DNA of 27,315 nt. Source: a virus. Position numbers and translations under genes: made by a program. Numbering within the stretch: position 1 is the stretch's first letter; the number at the start of each line of letters is the position of its first letter. The notes under the pieces are model-generated. The model saw only the letters and a list, made by a program, of their open reading frames with translations, did no database searches and had not been told where the DNA came from. This document shows, piece by piece, positions 18,337 through 25,783 of the stretch. The stretch covers positions 1-27,315 of IMG/VR virus record IMGVR_UViG_3300008108_000454. One strand, given 5' to 3'.

Positions 18337-18372
18337 ATGGGCACGAAGCGCAAGGGCGGCAAGAAATACTAA
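18337..18372 (+). CDS. 11-residue basic leader peptide MGTKRKGGKKY
   Basis: ATG 18337 has GGAGAG (18326-18331) about 5 nt upstream, and the frame ends in TAA at 18370-18372, overlapping the next ATG as TAATG. The product has six basic residues in eleven. The good ribosome-binding site and exact coupling suggest it is translated, probably to deliver ribosomes to the following gene. Similar Lys/Gly-rich mini-ORFs before terminase genes are something I recall from other phages but cannot verify here. Confidence 0.6.
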   Translation: MGTKRKGGKKY

Positions 18373-18737
18373 TGGGCGGTCGCACCAGCGCGACCCGCAA
18401 AGGCAACGGTCCCGGCTACGGCGGGCCTGCCAAGGGCGCCAGACGTGGGAACGGGCGCGAGGCCTATACTGCCGACACGCAGCCATCCCCGGACGCCAAG
18501 CGCGCGGGTCATGAGGTCGCGGCAGAGATACGGGCGAAGATTGCGGCTCGCAAGGATGAAATTCTCGAAGCGCAACTGGCGCGGGCGACGGATGAGCACA
18601 ATCCTTCCGGCCATGCGGCGGCGGTGGACTTGCTGAACCGCATCATGCCGCCAGAGAGCAAACAGACTGTTTCCGGCGATGCTGACGCGCCGCTGGCCTT
18701 CACCATCGTTACCGGAGTGCCCCGCGCGGAGGATTAA
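18372..18737 (+). CDS. terS: Putative small terminase subunit
   Basis: A 121-residue protein from ATG 18372, coupled to the leader peptide; the frame reaches back to 18324 but that start ignores the coupling. The first ~35 residues are Gly/Arg-rich and basic (TSATRKGNGPGYGGPAKGAR). The middle is helical (HEVAAEIRAKIAARKDEILE, then AQLARATDEHNPSGHAAAVD), then a short beta tail (PLAFTIVTG). Small terminases bind packaging sites and form rings via helices like these. The main reason for the call is position directly before the large terminase; I recognise no diagnostic motif. The DNA before it is therefore also where a cos or pac site would be expected. Confidence 0.6.
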   Translation: MGGRTSATRKGNGPGYGGPAKGARRGNGREAYTADTQPSPDAKRAGHEVAAEIRAKIAARKDEILEAQLARATDEHNPSGHAAAVDLLNRIMPPESKQTVSGDADAPLAFTIVTGVPRAED

Positions 18738-18739
18738 CC

Positions 18740-19219
18740 ATGTCGCGCGTGATTGACCTTGGCTATCGGGCGCGGGAGCAATTCGCGCCATTTCATCGGC
18801 GCCGGGAACGCTGGGCCTGCCTTGTGGCGCATCGGCGCGCGGGCAAGACGGTGGCCTGTGTGGCAGACTTGGTTGACGCGGCATTGCGCTGCACCAAGCC
18901 TAACCCGCGCTTCGCCTATGTGGCGCCGTTATATGTCCAGGCAAAGGACATCGCTTGGGGCTATGTGAAGCAATTCACGCGGGCTATACCGGGAGCGGCT
19001 TGGCACGAAAGCGAGTTGCGGTGCGACCTGCCGAACGGGGCGCGCATTCGGCTTTACGGGGCCGAAAACTACGAACGGTTACGCGGCCTGTATTTTGATG
19101 GCGTGGTGCTGGATGAATATGCGGACATGCCCCCGGCCATCTTGCCGGAGGTGATCCGCCCTGCGCTTGCTGATCGGGAAGGCTGGGCGACGTTGAATTG
19201 GAAGCCGCGCGGGCGGTAA
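18740..19219 (+). CDS. terL: Large terminase, N-terminal ATPase part (split gene)
   Basis: 159 residues carry the packaging-motor ATPase: YRAREQFAPFHRRRERWACL, Walker A-like AHRRAGKT (30-37), the LYGAENYERLRGLYFDGVVL segment and Walker B VVLDEYADM (about 120-128). GCGGAGGA about 8 nt upstream supports ATG 18740. After ADREGWAT the expected coupling motif (FIGTPKGRN-type) is absent; the frame instead reads LNWKPRGR and stops. That tail arises by reading the codons for LEAARAV of the downstream half in a shifted frame. So some residues (about 40 by memory of intact relatives) appear deleted together with a frameshift. The stop overlaps the ATG of the second half (TAATG). Confidence 0.85.
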   Translation: MSRVIDLGYRAREQFAPFHRRRERWACLVAHRRAGKTVACVADLVDAALRCTKPNPRFAYVAPLYVQAKDIAWGYVKQFTRAIPGAAWHESELRCDLPNGARIRLYGAENYERLRGLYFDGVVLDEYADMPPAILPEVIRPALADREGWATLNWKPRGR

Positions 19220-19968
19220 TGACGCCCGAGCAATATGCCCAGGAATGGGAATGCAGCTTCGACGCGGCGATTATCGGCGCGTATTACGGGCGAGAGATTG
19301 CCCAGGCTGAGGAAGCCGGGCGTATCTGTCATGTGCCGGCTGATCCGGCCTTGAAGGTGCATACGGCTTGGGATTTGGGCGTCGGTGACAGCACGGCCAT
19401 ATGGTTCTTCCAGGTGGCGGCTAACCAGATCCGGGTGATTGATCACTACGAGGCGAACGGCCACGGCCTGCCGCATTACGCGGCGGTTCTGGCTGCCAAG
19501 GGCTACCAATACGGGCACGATTACCTGCCGCATGATGCCAAGGCGCGGGACCTGGGGACGGGCCGGACGCGGATCGAGACTTTCCGGGAATTGACCGGGC
19601 GAGTGCCCCGCGTGTTGCGCGCCGGCAAGGTCATGGATGGGATCAACGCGGCGCGCGTGACCATGGCGCGGTGCTGGTTTGATGAAAGCAAGTGCCGCGA
19701 GGGCTTGGAGGCGCTGCGCCAATACCGGGCCGACTATGACGAGAAAAAGCGCGTGTTTCGGGATGAACCGCGCCACGATTGGACCAGTCACACGGCGGAC
19801 GCCTTTCGCTACATGGCAATGGCATGGCGTGAATTGCGGCCTGAAAAACCGCCCGAGCAACCGCGCTTTGCTATCCAGGCAGCGCCGGGCGGAATGCAGA
19901 TCAACCTTGGTGAATTGGCGCGGCGGCACTTGCAGCGGCGCGCGGCCATGAGAGGGGATTACGAATGA
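19219..19968 (+). CDS. terL: Large terminase, C-terminal nuclease part (split gene)
   Basis: 249 residues from ATG 19219; the open frame begins a little earlier (TTG 19198, reading MEAARAV) and shows where the original protein continued. MTPEQYAQEWECSFDAAIIG and AYYGREI are the usual linker to the RNase H-fold nuclease. TAWDLGVGDSTAIWFFQ (49-65, D52) holds the first acidic active-site residue, and HDWTSHTADAFRYMAMAW the last. It is in the -1 frame relative to the ATPase part. Either the two parts work as separate chains, or the gene is defective or misassembled. The nuclease motifs look intact. Confidence 0.85.
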   Translation: MTPEQYAQEWECSFDAAIIGAYYGREIAQAEEAGRICHVPADPALKVHTAWDLGVGDSTAIWFFQVAANQIRVIDHYEANGHGLPHYAAVLAAKGYQYGHDYLPHDAKARDLGTGRTRIETFRELTGRVPRVLRAGKVMDGINAARVTMARCWFDESKCREGLEALRQYRADYDEKKRVFRDEPRHDWTSHTADAFRYMAMAWRELRPEKPPEQPRFAIQAAPGGMQINLGELARRHLQRRAAMRGDYE

Positions 19969-20198
19969 GCGAAACTTTCCCGGCGAGCGGCGCCGCAGCC
20001 GTAACGGCCAGCGACACAACGGAGCTTGGCCCGTGCCGCGCGTTGTATGTCGGCGGCGCCGGCAATGTGGTGGTGCAGATGCCTAACCGAGACACGTCCA
20101 TCACGTTTTCAAGCGTGCCAGCAGGCACGATCCTGCCGGTGATGGCGCGGCGCGTGATGGCGGCGACCACAGCAACGAGTATCGTGGCGCTGTATTGA
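19965..20198 (+). CDS. Small conserved phage protein, likely structural
   Basis: A 77-residue beta-rich protein: MSETFPASGAAAVTASDTTE, then CRALYVGGAGNVVVQMPNRD, then ITFSSVPAGTILPVMARRVM and a TSIVALY end. The sequence 'CRALYVGGAGxVxVxMxxxTxxxFxxVPAGTxLPVxxxRV' is a recurrent small phage protein found near portal and terminase genes in proteobacterial phages. It is probably a virion component, but its exact place is unknown. It overlaps terL by ATGA and the next gene by TGATG. Confidence 0.7.
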   Translation: MSETFPASGAAAVTASDTTELGPCRALYVGGAGNVVVQMPNRDTSITFSSVPAGTILPVMARRVMAATTATSIVALY

Positions 20199-20944
20199 TG
20201 ATTTCGCTGGGCATTTCCATCCCAATGCTTGCTAGGCCATCGGGTGGTGGTGGCATCGTCACCAGTGGGCTTGTTATGCACCTGGACGCTGGTAATGTGT
20301 CAAGCTATCCAGGTAGTGGTACAACTTGGACTGACCTGAGCGGTAGCGGGAATAACGCAACGTTAGTTAATTCGCCGACATTCAATTCCTCTAATGGGGG
20401 CAGTTTAGTTTTTAATGGATCAAATCAATACGCGACCACAGCCTTTTCTTTCAGCGGTCGGCCCTTTAGTATTGAAACGTGGGTTCGGTTCACTAATCAA
20501 AACGCCTTTCAAACCGTGGTAGGTCAAGATACATCGCAAGCAACACCACTTGGTAGATTTTACCATCAAAAAACAGATACATCTGGTGGTGGTGGACGGC
20601 CACTAAACGCTTTCGGATTTGCGTTGACTAATACGGCAAATGCAAATGTGTATTGCTATGACACTTCTTCAATCGTCTTGGATACTTGGTATCAATATAT
20701 AATTTCGGTGAGTGCCTCACAGTTAATTCTGTATCGTAACGGAAGCGCAATCACGACTGTCAACAATAGTGACGCGTTAGCCTCTGGCACTGGAAACACG
20801 CTGATAGCGGCAGGGTATTACAACAACAACATTGTAGATTATCTGGACGGTCGTATTGCGATTTCTCGTTTTTACAACATCGCATTCGACGCATCCCAAG
20901 CAGCGCAAAACTTAGACGCCGACCGTGGGAGGTTTGGCCTATGA
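20198..20944 (+). CDS. LamG/concanavalin-A-like domain protein 1
   Basis: A 248-residue protein from ATG 20198. After a short hydrophobic start (ISLGISIPMLA) the body is a LamG-type beta sandwich: GLVMHLDAGNVSSYPGSGTT, WTDLSGSGNNATLV, GGSLVFNGSNQYATT, FSIETWVRFTN and WYQYIISVSASQLILYRNGS, ending YLDGRIAISRFYNIAF. These domains bind carbohydrate or other surfaces and occur as phage decoration or receptor-binding modules. The gene is clearly AT-richer than its neighbours, with codons such as TTA and AAT rare elsewhere, so it looks horizontally acquired. Its place between terminase and portal is unusual for a receptor protein; a head-decoration role is possible. Confidence 0.8.
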   Translation: MISLGISIPMLARPSGGGGIVTSGLVMHLDAGNVSSYPGSGTTWTDLSGSGNNATLVNSPTFNSSNGGSLVFNGSNQYATTAFSFSGRPFSIETWVRFTNQNAFQTVVGQDTSQATPLGRFYHQKTDTSGGGGRPLNAFGFALTNTANANVYCYDTSSIVLDTWYQYIISVSASQLILYRNGSAITTVNNSDALASGTGNTLIAAGYYNNNIVDYLDGRIAISRFYNIAFDASQAAQNLDADRGRFGL

Positions 20945-21219
20945 CCCGCATCACTCCCGGCATTTCGCACGCGTTTTTAGGCGCAGCCCTAACCGCGCTG
21001 ATCGGCTTGCCTTGCGCGCTTGCGGGATTGCCTGCGCTGATTGGCGCCGCGTTCGCGATTGGCTTCTATGTGGGGCGGGAACGGCGCCAATCTGAGGAGC
21101 ATTTCGGCAGCAATCGAATTTACCCCTGGCAGTGGAAGCCGCGCGCTGGGCGTGACATCGCTTGGCCTGCGCTGGCGGCGGCGCTGGTTGCGTTTTTGAT
21201 TGAGGTAGCTACCCCATGA
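20941..21219 (+). CDS. Small two-helix membrane protein
   Basis: A 92-residue protein overlapping its neighbours by ATGA on both sides. Two hydrophobic segments (AFLGAALTALIGLPCALAGL with PALIGAAFAIGFYVG, and ALAAALVAFLIEVA at the end) flank a polar loop RERRQSEEHFGSNRIYPWQW. I recall the loop style 'GREx...x-W-x-PRAGRDIxWP' from uncharacterised phage membrane proteins. It could be an accessory holin or antiholin, although the lysis genes are far away. Function unknown. Confidence 0.7.
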   Translation: MTRITPGISHAFLGAALTALIGLPCALAGLPALIGAAFAIGFYVGRERRQSEEHFGSNRIYPWQWKPRAGRDIAWPALAAALVAFLIEVATP

Positions 21220-23555
21220 GCGACAGCGCCACCGAGGCCTATGAAGACCGCGAAGACGCTGGCAAGGATGATGCCGGGCTTGCGCGTCTATGGCTGGACA
21301 GCGTGGCGCTGGCGAGGAAGAATGAAGCCGACTGGCGCAAGGGCGCTGGCGAGGCGCGTGAGCGCTACCGTGGCGACAGCAAGAACAACCAAGGCAAGAA
21401 ATTCAATATCCTGTTTGCAAACACGCAGATCACGTTGCCCGCCATCTACAATTCCACGCCAATCCCGGACGTGCGGCGCCGCTTTGGTGATGCTGATGCG
21501 ACTGGCAAGGTTGCCGCGCAGGTGCTGGAGCGCAGCCTAAGCTATTCCTTCGACGCTTATGATTTCGGCGGCAACATGCGCGCGGCGGTGTTTGACAGCG
21601 TGCTGGCCGGGCGCGGCGTGTTGCGTGTGCGCTACGAGCCTTCCTTTGAGGAAACGGAGGAAGAACAACAGGAAGCGGCGGAAGAATACGCGGAAGATGG
21701 CGAGGCCATGCAGCCCGCCGCGCCGCGCTTGGTGTTTCAGAAGGTTTGCGTTGAGCATGTGGACTGGCATGATTTCATCATTGGGCCAGGCCGCAAGTGG
21801 GAAGAAGTGCCGTGGATCGGCTTCGAGCATCGCCTAACGCGCGATGAATTGAAAGACCGCTTTGGCAACATTGGCGCCACCATGCCGCTTGACATTGTGA
21901 CCGATGACGCGCGGGCGCGCAATTCTGACCCGCGCGACGTGCCGGACGTTTTCAAGCGCGGCACGGTATATGAGCTTTGGGATAAGGAGGAGCGCGAGGT
22001 TCTTTTCATCGCGCCATCATTGCCGTCCAAAATCCTAAAGCGTGTGGATGATCCGCTTGGTTTGCAAGACTTCTGGCCAATGCCGCGTCCGATTTATGAT
22101 GTGGTGGATAGTGGAAGCCTTGTGCCGATTGTTCCGTATTCGCTTTACAAGGATCAGGCAGAGGAGCTTGATCACGTCACGCGGCGGATTGACAAGCTGG
22201 TAGAGCAATGCCGCTATCGTGGTGTCTATGCTTCAGATATTGAGGAATTTGAGAAACTAGCCCGCGCCCAAGATGGTGAATTTGTCCCAATTCAGAACGC
22301 GATGCAGTTTGCCGAGCGCGGGCTTGACAAGGCAATCTGGCCCGTGCCGCTTGAAACGCTGGTTTCTGTCATCATCCAGCTTATGCAGCACCGCGAGGCG
22401 TTGAAGGCCACCATTTACGAAATCACGGGCCTATCTGACATTGTGCGCGGCGCCAGTGTGGCGAGCGAGACTGCCACGGCGCAGCAGATCAAAGCCCAGT
22501 TTGGTTCGATCCGCATTCAGGACCGGCAGGCCGAGGTGCAACGCATGGCGCGCGATGCCGTGCGGTTGATGGCCGAATTGATTGGCGAGAAATTTGAGCC
22601 TGAGACGCTTGGCCTGATGACCGGCGTTGATTTGCCGCAAGCGCAACAGAAGATGATGGCGCAACAGGCGGCGATGATGGCGCAACAATCCGGGCAGCCG
22701 GTGCCGCCTGAGATTGAGCAAGTACTAACTGTCCCTTCATGGGATGACGTGCTGCAAGTGCTTCGCTCCGATGCTATGCGCGGCTATCGGGTGGACATTG
22801 AAACCGACAGCACGGTGCAGGCTGATGTTGCGCGGTTGAAGACAAACGCGGCAGAGTTTGTGCAAGGCTTTGGCGGGTTCATCCAGGCGGTGGGGCCGGC
22901 GGTGCAGGCTGGCGCTATGCCGATGGATGTTGTGGCGGATTTGCTGACTGCCTTCGCGCGCAATTTCAAGCTAGGGCGCCAAGCGGAAGACGCGCTAGAG
23001 CGCATGGGCAAGATTGCCGCGCAACCGGCGCCACAACAGGATCAGGGTGCGGCGGCAGAAGCGCAGCGTGCGGCGGCAGAAGCGCAAGCCGAGCAGCAAC
23101 GCGCCGCGATGGAGATGCAAGCCAAGCAGGCCGAAGCGCAAGCCAAGGCGCAGCTTGAGCAAGAAAAGCTGGCGCTTGAAGCGCAGCGCTTGGCGATGGA
23201 AGCGCAGATCAAAGAGCGCGAGATTGCCATTCGCGAAGCCGAGGTGGCATTGAAGGCGCAAAGCGAAGCTGCCCGATTGCAAGATAGCCAAGCGGCGCGG
23301 GTCGAAGCCCGCAAGGATGCGCTACTGCCTGACCGTGAAGCCTTGCTTGAAGAGAATGAGGCACAGATGCGCGAATTAGCGGCGGCAATGGCCGCATTGA
23401 ACCAGACATTGGCGGCGCAGGCCGAGCAACAGGCGCAAGCCGCCATGATGCAAGCGCAAGCGCTGGCGCAGCTTGCCCAGGCGATGATGGCGCCGAAACG
23501 CGTTGTGCGTGGCAATGATGGCCGCGCCATTGGCGTTGAAACCACTCTGAATTGA
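21216..23555 (+). CDS. Portal protein
   Basis: A 779-residue protein. The N-terminal part (NNQGKKFNILFANTQITLPA, IYNSTPIPDVRRRFGDAD), the central PIYDVVDSGSLVPIVPYSLY and ELDHVTRRIDKLVEQCRYRG, and EITGLSDIVRGASVASETAT followed by AQQIKAQFGSIRIQDRQAEV are typical of large podovirus-type portals; the last is the conserved 'I-x-x-G-x-S-x-x-ETA-x-Q' clip region. From about residue 600 to 755 the chain is an Ala/Gln/Glu-rich helix (AEAQAEQQRAAMEMQAKQAE), as in the barrel extension of P22-like portals. Portals form the dodecameric DNA channel at one head vertex. ATGA overlap sets the start at 21216. Confidence 0.88.
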   Translation: MSDSATEAYEDREDAGKDDAGLARLWLDSVALARKNEADWRKGAGEARERYRGDSKNNQGKKFNILFANTQITLPAIYNSTPIPDVRRRFGDADATGKVAAQVLERSLSYSFDAYDFGGNMRAAVFDSVLAGRGVLRVRYEPSFEETEEEQQEAAEEYAEDGEAMQPAAPRLVFQKVCVEHVDWHDFIIGPGRKWEEVPWIGFEHRLTRDELKDRFGNIGATMPLDIVTDDARARNSDPRDVPDVFKRGTVYELWDKEEREVLFIAPSLPSKILKRVDDPLGLQDFWPMPRPIYDVVDSGSLVPIVPYSLYKDQAEELDHVTRRIDKLVEQCRYRGVYASDIEEFEKLARAQDGEFVPIQNAMQFAERGLDKAIWPVPLETLVSVIIQLMQHREALKATIYEITGLSDIVRGASVASETATAQQIKAQFGSIRIQDRQAEVQRMARDAVRLMAELIGEKFEPETLGLMTGVDLPQAQQKMMAQQAAMMAQQSGQPVPPEIEQVLTVPSWDDVLQVLRSDAMRGYRVDIETDSTVQADVARLKTNAAEFVQGFGGFIQAVGPAVQAGAMPMDVVADLLTAFARNFKLGRQAEDALERMGKIAAQPAPQQDQGAAAEAQRAAAEAQAEQQRAAMEMQAKQAEAQAKAQLEQEKLALEAQRLAMEAQIKEREIAIREAEVALKAQSEAARLQDSQAARVEARKDALLPDREALLEENEAQMRELAAAMAALNQTLAAQAEQQAQAAMMQAQALAQLAQAMMAPKRVVRGNDGRAIGVETTLN

Positions 23556-23567
23556 TAGGAACACACC

Positions 23568-24014
23568 ATGTCCGCAACAAACGCCTTTGAGACAAGCTTG
23601 CTTCAGCATATTTTTCAAAATGCTGCCATTGCCAACATTGGCGATGCCACCGGGCTGCCAGCATCCGCGACGGCAGGCTCTTTGTTCGTGTCGCTGCATA
23701 CCGCCGACCCCGGCGAAGCGGGCGCGCAGAATACCAGCGAGGTTTCCTATACCGGCTACGCGCGCCAAGCGGTTGCCCGTTCCGGTTCTGGATGGACAGT
23801 ATCTGGCAACAACGTGTCAAACGCGGCTTCGGTTGCCTTTGGGCCTTGCACAAGCGGTTCTGCCACGATTACCCATTTTGGGATCGGCACGGATTCAACT
23901 GGCGCGGGCAACCTGCTTTTCAAGGGCGCTTTGACTACTTCGATTTCTGTCACGACAAGCTCAAACGCGACCCAAACCTTCGCCATTGGCGCGCTTGATG
24001 TGAATGTGGATTGA
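23568..24014 (+). CDS. Phage structural protein, beta-rich
   Basis: A 148-residue protein with ATAGGA 8 nt before ATG 23568. It opens with a helix (MSATNAFETSLLQHIFQNAA) and then the characteristic SLFVSLHTADPGEAGAQNTS, EVSYTGYARQAVARSGSGWT, then strands ending THFGIGTDSTGAGNLLFKGA. The 'LHTADPGE...SEVsYTGYARqav' sequence is common in structural (tail or decoration) proteins of siphoviruses and podoviruses. I take it as a virion protein but cannot place it. A 51-bp spacer follows that I see no convincing gene in. Confidence 0.75.
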   Translation: MSATNAFETSLLQHIFQNAAIANIGDATGLPASATAGSLFVSLHTADPGEAGAQNTSEVSYTGYARQAVARSGSGWTVSGNNVSNAASVAFGPCTSGSATITHFGIGTDSTGAGNLLFKGALTTSISVTTSSNATQTFAIGALDVNVD

Positions 24015-24065
24015 TCTCCATAAGCTTCGACTGACCATGGCTTTCACCTTCACGGATGCAAACGC

Positions 24066-24545
24066 ATGAGCGATGACGAAATCAGCCCAACGCAGTTAGC
24101 CTTATTGGCCGCGCGCGTATCGCAGCCGGACTTGCATGGGCTTCCTGAGTGGATGGCTGCAAATTTGCTGAATGTTCCTGACGTTTCGCTGCCCAAGGTA
24201 AAGCAGAAGGTGGCAACAGGCGTTGCGCAACAGTTGCTATTGACTACAGGCGAGTGGGCCAAGGCGGTTGTCGCGGCGGGAAACGAGGCCTTGCCAGAAG
24301 AAACCAGGGCGGCGGCTATTCTCATGCGCGATACAATCCGTCAAAGCAGCCATATCGAGGCAGACGATCCAGAAGCCTATGAGGCGGTTGGTTTGGTGCT
24401 GACAAAAATGGTTCAAGTTGGATTGCTTTCGGCAGCGACAAAAGATCGGCTTTTAGCTTTGGCAGATCGGCACCCTTCTTGGGCTGAAGCAAATGGCGTC
24501 ACGGTCACTGCACGGACTGTCGGTCTGGCGCGGGGCGGCGTGTAA
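24066..24545 (+). CDS. Helical phage protein, unknown
   Basis: A 159-residue, mainly helical protein: SPTQLALLAARVSQPDLHGL, PEWMAANLLNVPD, LPKVKQKVATGVAQQLLLTT, then PEAYEAVGLVLTKMVQVGLL and SAATKDRLLALADRHPSWAE. It has no visible membrane segment or catalytic motif. Its position among virion genes suggests a tail- or head-completion role, but this is only context. The stop overlaps the next start as TAATG. Confidence 0.65.
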   Translation: MSDDEISPTQLALLAARVSQPDLHGLPEWMAANLLNVPDVSLPKVKQKVATGVAQQLLLTTGEWAKAVVAAGNEALPEETRAAAILMRDTIRQSSHIEADDPEAYEAVGLVLTKMVQVGLLSAATKDRLLALADRHPSWAEANGVTVTARTVGLARGGV

Positions 24546-24958
24546 TGGCAGTCGCGAAATGGGCAACGCCTTCGGCGCGGTCAAGCAATTTTGCGGGAAC
24601 AACGCTCAATTCACTGGCCAATGGCAGCGAAAGCACGGTTGTCACCTATGATAATTCGACAAACCGTGACCTTTACAACGTTGTGACCATAAAGCTTGGC
24701 AGCATTACGCCTAGCACTGGCGGTTCGATAACGCTTCGCGTCACCCTGAATGACGGCACTGATACGGCAGACCGGATCGGCGGCGATCTGTATGTCATTC
24801 CGCTTACCTCCGGCGCATCCGCCAAGGTGGCGGTTGTCAATATGGTCAGGCTCTACCCATTCTCCATGCGGTTTAGCGTGATCAATAACGCGGGCGTGTC
24901 ACTGGCCGCATCCGGGAATGAGCTTTACGTGCGTCCGTGGAATGAGGATGTCACCTAA
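24545..24958 (+). CDS. Beta-rich virion protein, unknown
   Basis: A 137-residue protein made almost entirely of predicted strands: SNFAGTTLNSLANGSESTVV, YNVVTIKLGSITPSTGGSIT, LRVTLNDGTDTADRIGGDLY and AVVNMVRLYPFSMRFSVINN, ending ELYVRPWNEDVT. It looks like one jelly-roll or Ig-like domain, as in decoration proteins. It lies between two genes of likely structural type and is TAATG-coupled to the one before. No family is firmly recognised. Confidence 0.7.
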   Translation: MAVAKWATPSARSSNFAGTTLNSLANGSESTVVTYDNSTNRDLYNVVTIKLGSITPSTGGSITLRVTLNDGTDTADRIGGDLYVIPLTSGASAKVAVVNMVRLYPFSMRFSVINNAGVSLAASGNELYVRPWNEDVT

Positions 24959-25780
24959 ATGCCGCGCGGGGTCAGCAGACTTGATGAAGCGCAGTTGCAG
25001 GGGAATCGGTTGTGGACGCCTGACCTGTTGCGGCCTGCGCTGTGGCTTGACGCTGCTGATGCTTCTACAGTTTCAGTAGCAACAGGCATCAGTGAGTTGC
25101 GCGACAAGAGCGGCAACGGGCGGCATTTTACGCAGACAACCACGCCAAGCCAGCCATCGTATAACCGGAACGGAATAAACGGTCTTGGCAGCATCGCCTT
25201 CGATGGCACCGCCAAGGCGTTGCAACGCGCGCCAGAAGCTTGGGCATTTCAATATCCAATCACGGCATTCGTCGTGTTTCGGGCGGCTGCATTAACTGGC
25301 GCCTACAACTCATTGTTTGAATTTTTTACCTCAGCTGGCCCTTCAACTGCGGGGTGGAGTGATCTTATCAAAAGCAATGGACGGTCGGCTGTGTATTCAA
25401 CAAACACAGCGGGAGCACAGCCAAATTATGACGGAACGGGGTCGTTGACCTACGTGACTAATCAAACGTATATTTTCACAGGTGTACATCAAAACAATTC
25501 ATTAGTTGGGCTGCAAAATGGCAAAGCAGACGGCAGCAACACTGGAACGTATACCTTACGCACTAACTTAGGAACATCTCCGCTCTACATCGGCTCATCA
25601 CCGTTGTTCGCTAGATACACGAACTGGATGATAGGCGAAGTCATCATCTCGAATGGTGCCGAGCTATCGGTAGATAACCGAATGAAGGTCTTAGGGCATC
25701 TCGCGTGGAAATGGGGAAATGCCGCTAACTTGGTGACGAGCAGCCCGTTCCTGAATTGTCCGCCTTTACTCGGGGACTAA
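24959..25780 (+). CDS. LamG/concanavalin-A-like domain protein 2
   Basis: A 273-residue protein starting right after the previous stop. LLRPALWLDAADASTVSVAT, ELRDKSGNGRHFTQTTTPSQ, PSYNRNGINGLGSIAFDGTA, ITAFVVFRAAAL and LYIGSSPLFARYTNWMIGEV follow the LamG_3-type order, and the ending DNRMKVLGHLAWKWG is the usual terminal helix of phage proteins in this group. Likely a carbohydrate-binding virion surface protein. From about 25250 to 25720 the DNA is AT-richer than its surroundings, as in the other LamG gene (20198-20944), so both may come from outside the phage backbone. The two proteins share the fold pattern but not close sequence. Confidence 0.8.
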   Translation: MPRGVSRLDEAQLQGNRLWTPDLLRPALWLDAADASTVSVATGISELRDKSGNGRHFTQTTTPSQPSYNRNGINGLGSIAFDGTAKALQRAPEAWAFQYPITAFVVFRAAALTGAYNSLFEFFTSAGPSTAGWSDLIKSNGRSAVYSTNTAGAQPNYDGTGSLTYVTNQTYIFTGVHQNNSLVGLQNGKADGSNTGTYTLRTNLGTSPLYIGSSPLFARYTNWMIGEVIISNGAELSVDNRMKVLGHLAWKWGNAANLVTSSPFLNCPPLLGD

Positions 25781-25783
25781 GCG

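Noticed and set aside
19150-19230. Programmed -1 frameshift joining the two terminase parts
   Set aside because: The second part is in the -1 frame, but no slippery heptamer or following hairpin is visible, and residues are missing rather than just shifted.
19069-20019. 316-codon minus-strand frame over the terminase
   Set aside because: Antisense to the nuclease part of the terminase, which has recognisable active-site motifs; no start signals or coupling.
24037-24069. 10-residue frame MAFTFTDANA ending in ATGA with the next gene
   Set aside because: It fills the gap and is coupled, but there is no ribosome-binding site and the peptide is too short to judge; it may be a remnant.
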